Source of the DNA: Methyloceanibacter sp. | GTDB taxonomy: Bacteria; Pseudomonadota; Alphaproteobacteria; Rhizobiales; Methyloligellaceae | NCBI GenBank assembly: GCA_016649675.1 | Contig: JAENXG010000121.1 | Location: 1-7,443, forward strand | Direction: 5' to 3' | Length of the DNA: 7,443 bases | Shown here: positions 1 to 5,694 of the stretch, one piece after another | Position numbering within the stretch: position 1 is the first letter of the stretch | Layout of the letters: every line of letters begins with the position of its first letter | Position numbers and translations under genes: made by a program | The notes under the pieces: model-generated | Database searches by the model: none | Told to the model about the DNA's origin: nothing | The model's input: the letters and a program-made list of their open reading frames with translations, nothing else

Positions 1-21
1 AGCGGCTGCAAATCGGGTCGC

Positions 22-1263
22 TTACTCGGTCGGGGCTGAGCTGTCCGTGCGAGCACGCATCAGCTCAACGAAGCGGGTGAAGAGATAGTGGCTGTCTTGG
101 GGGCCGGGCGAGGCCTCGGGATGGTATTGCACCGAGAACACGGGCCGGCCCTTGAGCTTCAGCCCGGCATTGGAGCCGTCGAACAGCGAGACATGGGTTT
201 CCTCGACGGAAGCGGGCAGGCTCGCGCGGTCGACGGCGAAACCGTGATTCATCGAGGTGATCTCGACCTTGCCCGTGGTGAAGTCTTTCACCGGGTGGTT
301 CGCGCCATGATGGCCCTGATGCATCTTGCTGGTGGTGGCGCCGAGAGCGAGCCCGAGCATCTGATGCCCGAGGCAAATGCCGAACAGGGGCACGCCGGAG
401 TCCACGAGCTTCCTGATCTCGGGCACGGCATAGACGCCGGTCGCCGCCGGGTCTCCCGGACCGTTCGACAGGAACACGCCGTCAGGCTTCCGCTCGAGGA
501 TCTCCTCGGCGCTCGCCGTGGCGGGGACGATGGTGAGGCGGCAGCCGGCAGTGGCAAGCTCGCGCAGGATGTTGCGCTTAAGCCCATAGTCGATGGCGAC
601 CACATGGAAGCGGGGGTGCTCCTGCCGGCCATAGCCCTCTCCCCACGCCCATTCGGTCTCGTCCCACGTGTAGCTCTGGCCTGAGGTCACGTCCTTGGCG
701 AGATCGAGCCCGACCATGCCGGGCCAGGCGGCAGCCTCGCGCTTCAACGCGGCGAGATCGAACTTGCCGTCAGGCGCATGCGCGATCACCGCGTTCGGCA
801 TGCCCTTCTCGCGGATCAGCGCCGTGAGCGCGCGGGTATCGACGCCGGTGATGACGATGATGCCGCGCGCTTTCAGCCAGTCGCCGAAATCTTGGCGCGC
901 ACGCCAGTTCGACGGCGGCGTGATCGGCGCGCGCAGCACGCAGCCTCTGACCCCTGCCGCTGCGGCGAGGCTTGCGGTCTCCATGTCCTCGCTATTGGTG
1001 CCGACATTGCCGATATGGGGAAAGGTGAAGGTGATGATCTGGCCGGCATAGGAGGGGTCGGTCAGGATCTCCTGATAGCCGGTCATCGCCGTGTTGAAGC
1101 AGACCTCGCCGACCGCAATGCCGGTCGCGCCGGCGCCCTGACCCTCGATGACGGTGCCGTCGGCGAGAACGAGAAGAGCCGTCGGCGCCGCGTCGGCCCA
1201 GGGGGCAGCCCGCGCGCGCGAATTTGCGGCCTCTGCGGCCGGAGCTTCATTCGTATCGTTCAT
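22..1263 (-). CDS. carA: Carbamoyl-phosphate synthase small (glutaminase) subunit
   Basis: This cytoplasmic subunit hydrolyses glutamine and passes ammonia to CarB, which makes carbamoyl phosphate for arginine and pyrimidine synthesis. The 413-aa length is slightly above the usual family length of about 380-400 aa because of a low-complexity Ala-rich N-terminal tail (about residues 7-28). The small-subunit domain begins near residue 29 (ALLVLADGTVIEG). The class I glutamine amidotransferase domain covers about 218-400. The nucleophile is Cys297 in GICLGHQ, and the His/Glu partners are His381 and Glu383 in QYHPEASPGPQD. NHGFAV (339-344) is also typical. All catalytic residues are present and no frameshift is visible. 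The ATG is preceded by a weak AAGAG about 5 nt upstream. The stop is TAA at 22-24. It is divergent from yqeY; carB is not in the window. Identification is very secure, the exact start slightly less so. Confidence 0.97.
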   Translation of the reverse strand: MNDTNEAPAAEAANSRARAAPWADAAPTALLVLADGTVIEGQGAGATGIAVGEVCFNTAMTGYQEILTDPSYAGQIITFTFPHIGNVGTNSEDMETASLAAAAGVRGCVLRAPITPPSNWRARQDFGDWLKARGIIVITGVDTRALTALIREKGMPNAVIAHAPDGKFDLAALKREAAAWPGMVGLDLAKDVTSGQSYTWDETEWAWGEGYGRQEHPRFHVVAIDYGLKRNILRELATAGCRLTIVPATASAEEILERKPDGVFLSNGPGDPAATGVYAVPEIRKLVDSGVPLFGICLGHQMLGLALGATTSKMHQGHHGANHPVKDFTTGKVEITSMNHGFAVDRASLPASVEETHVSLFDGSNAGLKLKGRPVFSVQYHPEASPGPQDSHYLFTRFVELMRARTDSSAPTE

Positions 1264-1323
1264 TGGCTCTTATGGGCGACCGTTCGGCGGAGTCGCCCGG
1301 TTGCAAGGTCGGGTGCAAGGACA

Positions 1324-1356
1324 TTGACGTCAAGGGCCAAGGCCCCTCAGGCCCTT
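1324..1356. repeat. Palindrome and inverted repeat in the carA leader region
   Basis: TTGACGTCAA at 1324-1333 is a perfect 10-bp palindrome. It overlaps an inverted repeat with arms AAGGGCC (1332-1338) and GGCCCTT (1350-1356) and an 11-nt loop. A direct repeat TGCAAGG (1302-1308 and 1314-1320) lies beside it. If the promoter at 1376-1404 is correct, all of these lie in the untranslated leader of carA and could form RNA structure or a protein site. No known riboswitch or attenuator is recognisable. Confidence 0.35.
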
Positions 1357-1375
1357 AACTCTTTCGGCCGCGCAA

Positions 1376-1404
1376 CCTGTACGTCGGGGAGCCGCTTGGG
1401 TCAA
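1376..1404 (-). promoter_or_regulatory. Candidate promoter of carA
   Basis: Read on the minus strand, TTGACC (1404-1399) is a five-of-six match to the -35 consensus. It is separated by exactly 17 nt from TACAGG (1381-1376), which keeps the TA and one further A of the -10 consensus. Weak -10 elements with a good TTGAC are common in alphaproteobacteria. Transcription would start near 1369 and give a leader of roughly 105 nt. This is inference from motif and spacing only. A second TTGACG closer to carA (1333-1328) has a poorer partner. Confidence 0.35.
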
Positions 1405-1459
1405 TCCACAGGACAAAATATTTTCTTGTTAAAACAATAGGTTAGCGTGGCAAATTCCC

Positions 1460-1488
1460 TTGCTTGGGTCGACTCTGTCGATTACTTT
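1460..1488 (+). promoter_or_regulatory. Candidate promoter of yqeY
   Basis: TTGCTT (1460-1465) and TACTTT (1483-1488) are 17 nt apart and would place the start of transcription about 30 nt before the yqeY ATG. Each element matches only three consensus bases, so support is modest. The spacer contains GACTC (1471-1475), a GANTC site of the type methylated by CcrM in alphaproteobacteria. Another GANTC lies at 1521-1525. The AT-rich stretch just upstream (about 1411-1445) also fits a promoter region. Confidence 0.25.
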
Positions 1489-1526
1489 GGGAGCTTCTTC
1501 CTGAAAATAGCCCCGAGCCGGAGTCG

Positions 1527-1976
1527 ATGCGCGAGACCATCACCGCCGCCTTGAAGCATGCCACCAAGGCGCAAGACAAGCGCCGCATGTCGACGCTCAG
1601 GCTGGTCAGCGCGGCCATAAAGGATCGCGACATCGCCGCGCGCACGGCCGGCAAGACGCAAGCCACCGACGCCGAGCTGCTCGATCTCTTCGCCAAGATG
1701 ATCAAGCAGCGCGAGGAGTCTGAGAAGATCTATGCCGGCGCGGGGCGTGCCGAACTTGCCAAGCAGGAGGGCGAGGAGATCGCCATCATCCGCGAGTTCC
1801 TCCCCAAGCAGCTCTCCGAGGCCGACATGCAGAAGGCCATTGCCGATGCCATCGCGCAAGCGGGCGCGGCGAGCGTCAAGGACATGGGCAAGGTGATGAC
1901 GGCGCTCAAAGCGAGCTATGCCGGCCAGATGGACTTCGCCAAGGCGAGCGCGCTGGTGAAGCAGAAGCTCGCGTGA
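1527..1976 (+). CDS. GatB/YqeY domain-containing protein
   Basis: This 149-aa protein belongs to the YqeY family, a small helical domain shared with the tail of the GatB subunit of aspartyl/glutamyl-tRNA amidotransferase. That domain suggests tRNA binding, but the free-standing protein has no settled function. Family signatures are clear: LRLVSAAIKDRDI (24-36), MIKQREES with AGRAELAKQE (58-81), EIAIIREFLPKQL (84-96) and DMGKVMTALKASYAG (119-133). An in-frame start at 1464 exists. I chose the ATG at 1527 because the product then begins at the conserved domain and has normal length, and GGAG precedes it (1520-1523), though only 3 nt away. The protein is commonly encoded beside dnaG and rpoD. 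Its stop overlaps the next gene by 4 bp (GTGA), which suggests coupled translation. Confidence 0.93.
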   Translation: MRETITAALKHATKAQDKRRMSTLRLVSAAIKDRDIAARTAGKTQATDAELLDLFAKMIKQREESEKIYAGAGRAELAKQEGEEIAIIREFLPKQLSEADMQKAIADAIAQAGAASVKDMGKVMTALKASYAGQMDFAKASALVKQKLA

Positions 1977-2617
1977 GTGTCGATGCCGGTCGTTTCGCCG
2001 AGTATCTGAAACACGCTCGACCGTGGTTTGAAGAATGGCGCTCGCCCGACGCCTTTGGCCGGCGCCTGTATCAAATCAACCGCCTGATGGATGGTGAGTT
2101 CTTATTCAATAGGCAGAATTTGCAGTGGTACAGAGAAGCCCTTACCCTTGTGGACTACGCGAAGCTAATTGGTCCGCACCGCATACGATTGACGAGCCAA
2201 GTCCGTCCCGACGCTTATGTCATCTGGGACACCGGGTCTGCCGTTCCCATCGAAATTACGGAAGTTATGGAGCCTGGTCGCATTCGTGGTCATGAATATC
2301 GCCCGCAGAATCGTGGCTTGAAATTCGATCCGGTAGAAAATTGGCATAAGCGTCTTGACGCCATTCCGATCGCCATCCGCGAGGCAATTCAAAAGAAAGA
2401 ACGCCGAAATTATCCTGCGCACACCACACTGCTTGTTTACCTCAACATTTCGGGGCACGGAGTTCGCCAGCCGGAAACTGAGCATGAAATCCGAGCGATT
2501 TTGGCAAAACCGTCGAAGTTCGCCGTGATCGACGTGATTTGGCAGGGAAGATTATTCACCAACAGCGCGATGCACGAATTTCGCGCGCGTCAGCGAGCGA
2601 GCGCTCAGCTCGATTAG
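1973..2617 (+). CDS. Uncharacterised 214-aa protein, possible degenerate PD-(D/E)XK nuclease fold
   Basis: I do not recognise this gene. It starts at GTG 1973 inside the yqeY stop (4-bp overlap) with no clear ribosome site, so coupled translation is likely; the next in-frame ATG is residue 39. No signal peptide or membrane segment is seen, so it is probably cytoplasmic. Residues 71-97 read as two strands carrying PD (79-80) and, 14 residues on, EITE (94-97). They are followed by an Arg/Glu-rich stretch (R103, R105, E108), then helix-strand-strand elements ending in FAVIDVIW (183-190). That order resembles PD-(D/E)XK nucleases, but Thr96 stands where Lys is expected. Two sampled 60-base stretches are 47% and 50% GC, against 70% in a dnaG sample. 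TTA, ATA, AGA and CTA codons occur. This points to recent acquisition. Coding status is fairly sure, the fold is speculative. Confidence 0.75.
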   Translation: MSVDAGRFAEYLKHARPWFEEWRSPDAFGRRLYQINRLMDGEFLFNRQNLQWYREALTLVDYAKLIGPHRIRLTSQVRPDAYVIWDTGSAVPIEITEVMEPGRIRGHEYRPQNRGLKFDPVENWHKRLDAIPIAIREAIQKKERRNYPAHTTLLVYLNISGHGVRQPETEHEIRAILAKPSKFAVIDVIWQGRLFTNSAMHEFRARQRASAQLD

Positions 2618-2674
2618 AACGGCGCGATCAGAAATCCCAATCGCTCCTTCCGATTTGGCCCGCGGCCATTTGTC

Positions 2675-2727
2675 TTGCACTGCAACATAGTTTTGTCACT
2701 GCATCGCGGTATTCAGTGTGCAATGCA
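2675..2727. repeat. Spaced TGCA-N-TGCA motifs in a non-coding gap
   Basis: The 167-bp gap 2618-2784 contains TTGCACTGCAA (2675-2685, an 11-bp palindrome around a central C) and TGCAATGCA (2719-2727). Both have the form TGCA-N-TGCA and begin 43 bp apart, about four helical turns. A lone TGCA lies between them (2700-2703), and CACTGCA occurs twice (2678-2684, 2697-2703). The pattern looks like an operator region for the gene at 2785, but no regulator family is identified. No convincing -35/-10 pair was found here. Confidence 0.3.
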
Positions 2728-2745
2728 GCATGGAGCGATTCCTTG

Positions 2746-2773
2746 CTCGAACCTCAAAACTCGAACCTCAAAA
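2746..2773 (+). repeat. Perfect 14-bp tandem duplication before a ribosome binding site
   Basis: The unit CTCGAACCTCAAAA occurs twice head to tail (2746-2759 and 2760-2773) without a mismatch. The last A bases run directly into the Shine-Dalgarno sequence of the following gene. It may be a slippage duplication or may space the ribosome site from an upstream element. Confidence 0.85.
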
Positions 2774-2778
2774 GGAGG
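2770..2778 (+). promoter_or_regulatory. Strong Shine-Dalgarno site fixing the start at 2785
   Basis: AAAAGGAGG ends 6 nt before the ATG at 2785. It is the best ribosome site in the window. It decides the start of the small exported protein against a much longer in-frame upstream extension, and it suggests high translation. Confidence 0.9.
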
Positions 2779-2784
2779 CCAACG

Positions 2785-3186
2785 ATGATCTCACGCTTTA
2801 AATTCTCAGCCCTGGCCGCTGCCGGCGCGCTTCTTGCGCTCGTCGCCGCGAATGCCCCGGCCAGCGCCGACGACCCGACGACCAATTTCGGACCGGTCGG
2901 ACCGAGTGATCCAATCCTTGCCACCATTGGCGGGCAGCGCCTCATCGCCTTCTTCGTGCCCGAGCGCGGTTCCTGCGCCGTGAACGCGGTCATATGGAAG
3001 GACGCTGGAGTCGAGGCGCCTTATGCCTCGTCTCGTATCAAGGTGAGCCTACGCCCGGGCGAGATGATTCAGTTGCAGAGCGGGCTGCGCCAGTTCGTGA
3101 ACCTGCTCTGTGGCGCCGACGCCTCGACCCTCACCGCCGTGGCTCCCGCCGAGCTGATCCTGACGGGCACGCCTGGAAGCAATTAA
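2785..3186 (+). CDS. Small predicted exported protein of unknown function, 133 aa
   Basis: The product has a standard Sec signal peptide: basic start with Arg4 and Lys6, hydrophobic Ala/Leu core (9-22), and an ASA cleavage motif at 26-28. This leaves a mature protein of about 105 aa that begins DDPTTNF. The mature part has two cysteines, Cys64 (RGSCAVN) and Cys109 (LLCGAD), which could form a disulfide in the periplasm. The rest alternates strand-like segments (RLIAFFVPE, RIKVSLRPGEMIQL, AELILTG), suggesting a small beta fold. I recall similar uncharacterised proteins in Bradyrhizobium relatives but know no function. It is GC-rich, unlike the gene before it. It is followed by strong hairpins and probably ends its own transcription unit. 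The open frame extends upstream, but the Shine-Dalgarno site and signal peptide fix the start here. Confidence 0.88.
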   Translation: MISRFKFSALAAAGALLALVAANAPASADDPTTNFGPVGPSDPILATIGGQRLIAFFVPERGSCAVNAVIWKDAGVEAPYASSRIKVSLRPGEMIQLQSGLRQFVNLLCGADASTLTAVAPAELILTGTPGSN

Positions 3187-3200
3187 GCGGTTTGCGCCTC

Positions 3201-3220
3201 CTTGCCGGCGTTCCGGCAAG
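3201..3220 (+). other. Perfect 8-bp stem-loop after the exported-protein gene
   Basis: CTTGCCGG (3201-3208) and CCGGCAAG (3213-3220) pair fully around the loop CGTT. It begins 14 nt after the stop codon. No T-run follows, so it may stabilise the mRNA 3' end or add to termination by the next hairpin. Confidence 0.55.
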
Positions 3221-3230
3221 ACCAACGAAA

Positions 3231-3268
3231 TGCGACGCCCTCCCTCTCTCGGGGAGGGCGTTGTCGCA
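3231..3268 (+). terminator. GC-rich hairpin, probable terminator before dnaG
   Basis: ACGCCCTCCC (3235-3244) pairs with GGGAGGGCGT (3252-3261), ten perfect base pairs around a 7-nt loop. Flanking TGCGAC (3231-3236) and GTCGCA (3263-3268) offer an alternative outer pairing. The trailing sequence has only TT, not a long T-run, so classic intrinsic termination is not certain. Its place between the exported-protein gene and the dnaG promoter region supports a boundary role. Confidence 0.55.
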
Positions 3269-3283
3269 TGCGCGCCCCCGTGA

Positions 3284-3312
3284 TAGACAATGTTCCGCAT
3301 TTGTTCTAGGGA
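3284..3312 (+). promoter_or_regulatory. Weak candidate promoter of dnaG
   Basis: TAGACA (3284-3289, five of six to the -35 consensus) is 17 nt from TAGGGA (3307-3312), a poor -10 that keeps only TA. The proposed LexA box sits in the spacer, a typical position for repression. Offered mainly because some promoter is expected after the hairpins. Confidence 0.25.
3292..3306 (+). promoter_or_regulatory. Candidate LexA (SOS) box upstream of dnaG
   Basis: GTTC (3292-3295), seven bases, then GTTC (3303-3306) is an exact match to GTTC-N7-GTTC, the LexA-binding direct repeat described for alphaproteobacteria such as Rhodobacter and Sinorhizobium. It lies 34 nt before the upstream in-frame ATG (3341) and 88 nt before the preferred dnaG start. 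In Escherichia coli the operon holding dnaG and rpoD also has a LexA site. Binding here is inferred, not shown. Confidence 0.5.
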
Positions 3313-3339
3313 GTGAGTAGCGGTCCAGTGAATAGCGGT
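3312..3339 (+). repeat. Near-perfect 13-bp direct repeat in the dnaG leader
   Basis: AGTGAGTAGCGGT (3312-3324) and AGTGAATAGCGGT (3327-3339) match at 12 of 13 positions with a 15-bp period. They lie between the candidate LexA box and the in-frame ATG at 3341. Function unknown. Confidence 0.7.
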
Positions 3340-3394
3340 AATGACGGCAACAGACCTGTGGCTTCGTGCGCCCGCCTGGCGCTCACTGGCACCA

Positions 3395-5302
3395 ATGAAG
3401 TTCTCCGATTCGTTCCTCGATGAGATCAGGGCCCGGTTGCCCGTCTCGCAAATCGTCTCGCGCCGCGTGCCGCTGAAACGCGCCGGTCGCGAATGGAAGG
3501 GACTATCGCCCTTCAACAAGGAGAAAACGCCCTCCTTCACCGTCAACGACCAGAAGGGCTTCTATCACTGCTTCTCCTCCGGCAAGCACGGCGACGTCTT
3601 CACCTTCCTCATGGAGACGGAGGGCTTGAGCTTCCCGGAAGCCGTGGAGAGGCTTGCGGGGGAAGCTGGCTTGGAGCTGCCCAAGCCCGACCCGCAATTC
3701 GAGCGCGTCGCCAAGGAGCGGCTCGGCCTCCTCGATGCGCTGGAGGCTGCGGCGCAGCTCTTCGAGGACGAGCTCATGACGCGCGAGGGGCGCGACGCGC
3801 TCCTCTATGCCGAGCGGCGGGGGCTGACGCCGCAAACGCTGAAGGAGTTCCGCATCGGCTTTGCGCCGCAATCGAGAGACACTCTAAAGGGCGCGCTGTT
3901 GAAGAAGGGCTTCACCGAGGCGCAGGCTTTGGAAGCGGGGCTTCTCATCAAGCCCGATGACGGCCGCGCCACCTACGATCGCTTCCGCAACCGGCTCACC
4001 ATTCCCATTCTCGATGCCAAGTCGCGCGTCATCGCCTTCGGCGCCCGCGCGCTCGACCCCGCTTCCGAGCCCAAATATCTGAACTCGCCCGAGACCAGGC
4101 TCTTCGACAAGGGTTCGATGGTGTTCAATTTCGCCCGCGCCCGAAAGGCTGCCTTCGACAAGGGCGAGCTCATCGTGGTCGAAGGCTATATGGACGTGAT
4201 CGCGCTTCATCAGGCGGGGTTCACCAACACCGTCGCCACGCTCGGCACCGCCTTCACCGAGCGCCAGATGGAGCAGCTCTGGCTGCTGGCGCCGGAGCCC
4301 ATCATCTGCTTCGACGGCGACAACGCAGGGGAGGCGGCCGCGGCGCGCGCCATCGACCGCATGCTGCCCAATTTGCGCGAAGGCCATTCCTTCCGCTTCG
4401 CCTTCTTGCCCCATGGCTCAGACCCCGATGATCTCGTGCGGACGAAAGGGGCTGGCGCGCTTGCCGAGTGTCTTGCGGCGGCGCGTCCGCTCATCGACAT
4501 GGTCTGGCTGCGAGAGCTCCGGGGGCACGCCATCGATACGCCGGAACGCCGTGCTGCTTTCGAGGAGCGGCTCGAGCGGCTGCTGGCTGAGATCGGCAAT
4601 GCGCGGGTCAAGGATCACTATCGCCGCGAGGTCAAGAGCCGGCTCTTTTCTCTGTGGCGCCCGAAGGGGGCGCGCGGCGGGAAGCAGCCGGCGAACGCCG
4701 CGTCCAGCCAAGGAGCGGGCGGGGCCACGCCCGTCCCTTCGTCCTACGGATTTGCCACCACCATCACGCTCGCGCTCATCAATCACCCCTGGTTGCTCGA
4801 CCGCTTTGCCGAGGAGGTCGCGAGCCTCGAGATCAGGGACAAGCCGCTTGCCGCATTGCTCGGCTTTGTCACCCGAACCATTTTCGAGGGGGACGGCATC
4901 ACGCGCGAGCGCCTGATTGAGGCCGTTGAGGCGAGCAGCCATGGCAAGCTGCTGGCGAAGCTCGCGCGCGAGAGCGCCTTCGCTCGCCTCGCCTTTCTCC
5001 AGCCGGAGAGCCCGGAAGCGGAAGTGGAGGAGCACTTCGCCGATCTTATTTTCCGCTGGCGGGCGCTGCCGAGCCTCAATAGGGAGCTGCAGGAGGGCGC
5101 GGAACTGCTATCCGACGGCTCCGACGCGGAGTTTGAGCAATTCGCCGAGCTCCAGCAGCAGGTGGCAAGCGCCGGGAGCCAGCACGCCAGCGACGATGCC
5201 GGCGACCGGGAGTTTGGCGAGAAGTTCAAGGAGAAGATTGCGCAGGTGACGCGTGATAAGGGGTCATGGCAGAAGGGAAGGCGCCCCGATCATAGGCGCT
5301 GA
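3395..5302 (+). CDS. dnaG: DNA primase with altered zinc-binding domain
   Basis: DnaG makes the RNA primers for replication and works with the replicative helicase. With this start it is 635 aa, normal for the family. Domains: N-terminal CHC2-type region (about 1-100); RNA-polymerase core with RFRNRLTIPI (196-205) and EPKYLNSPET (225-234); TOPRIM (about 258-345) with Glu263 in VVEGYMD, Asp307 and Asp309 in FDGDNAGE, and DPDD (343-346); C-terminal helicase-binding region after a Gly/Ala/Ser linker (about 425-452). The four zinc-ligand positions read Ser38, Asn41, Cys59, Ser62 instead of Cys-His-Cys-Cys, so zinc binding is probably lost; I believe relatives in Hyphomicrobiales share this. Start 3395 was chosen because the family begins MxFxxxFLDEIRARLP; ATG 3341 would add 18 unlike residues. 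Neither start has a clear Shine-Dalgarno. Confidence 0.96.
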   Translation: MKFSDSFLDEIRARLPVSQIVSRRVPLKRAGREWKGLSPFNKEKTPSFTVNDQKGFYHCFSSGKHGDVFTFLMETEGLSFPEAVERLAGEAGLELPKPDPQFERVAKERLGLLDALEAAAQLFEDELMTREGRDALLYAERRGLTPQTLKEFRIGFAPQSRDTLKGALLKKGFTEAQALEAGLLIKPDDGRATYDRFRNRLTIPILDAKSRVIAFGARALDPASEPKYLNSPETRLFDKGSMVFNFARARKAAFDKGELIVVEGYMDVIALHQAGFTNTVATLGTAFTERQMEQLWLLAPEPIICFDGDNAGEAAAARAIDRMLPNLREGHSFRFAFLPHGSDPDDLVRTKGAGALAECLAAARPLIDMVWLRELRGHAIDTPERRAAFEERLERLLAEIGNARVKDHYRREVKSRLFSLWRPKGARGGKQPANAASSQGAGGATPVPSSYGFATTITLALINHPWLLDRFAEEVASLEIRDKPLAALLGFVTRTIFEGDGITRERLIEAVEASSHGKLLAKLARESAFARLAFLQPESPEAEVEEHFADLIFRWRALPSLNRELQEGAELLSDGSDAEFEQFAELQQQVASAGSQHASDDAGDREFGEKFKEKIAQVTRDKGSWQKGRRPDHRR

Positions 5303-5583
5303 ATTGCACCCTCAAGCGGCCTCATTCTTGCAAGCTCCTGACCCAGCAATGATTGAGGTCAAACGCAAGAAAATCTTGGCGGAACGGGCTCCTGGCCTTG
5401 ACACAGGTGGTGGCTCTCGCCAAGTCATGGAGTAGACGTGCAACTACCGCGCGACCCTTAAAATGGGGGCGGGACGCGTGCTCTTAGGCCGAATTTGAGG
5501 GCTGAGGCAGATCCCGCAAAATAACGACAGACCCATAGGCCAACAGGATATGGGGTAATCCAGCGGAAGTGATAGCCGTTATA

Positions 5584-5631
5584 AGTCTCTCGTGTTAGCC
5601 CTTGCGGGCGGTATTTGTTAGGAGAGTGACT
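5584..5631 (+). other. Possible folded RNA element in the dnaG-rpoD spacer
   Basis: AGTCTCTC (5584-5591) can pair with GAGAG and ACT (5622-5626, 5629-5631) around a 2-nt bulge, and an inner GCCC/GGGC stem (5598-5601, 5606-5609) closes a TTGC loop. It does not match a tRNA or any RNA family I recognise. Confidence 0.2.
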
Positions 5632-5694
5632 GTCGACTGGGAGATTGGCGCCAGTATAGCGAAATCTGGCGAGGAGGCTCGGCCGAGGTCATGC

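Noticed and set aside
1429..1445. CtrA-like TTAA pair before yqeY
   Set aside because: The second half is TTAG and the spacing is 9 nt, not 7.
1464..1526. Upstream start of the YqeY protein adding 21 residues
   Set aside because: The extension overlaps the candidate promoter and is outside the conserved domain.
2655..2679. Sigma54-like promoter (GG ... TTGC) before the exported-protein gene
   Set aside because: The GG and GC elements are 11 nt apart, where the family requires 10, and the surrounding bases match poorly.
2539..2784. Upstream in-frame extension of the exported protein by 82 residues
   Set aside because: It would overlap the preceding gene and bury the signal peptide; the strong Shine-Dalgarno at 2770-2778 points to 2785.
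3341..3394. Upstream in-frame start adding 18 residues to DnaG
   Set aside because: The added residues do not resemble primase N-termini and there is no ribosome site. It cannot be fully excluded because the 3395 start also lacks one.
5253..5435. 60-codon plus-strand frame overlapping the end of dnaG
   Set aside because: No ribosome site, no family resemblance, and the first third is only dnaG read in another frame.
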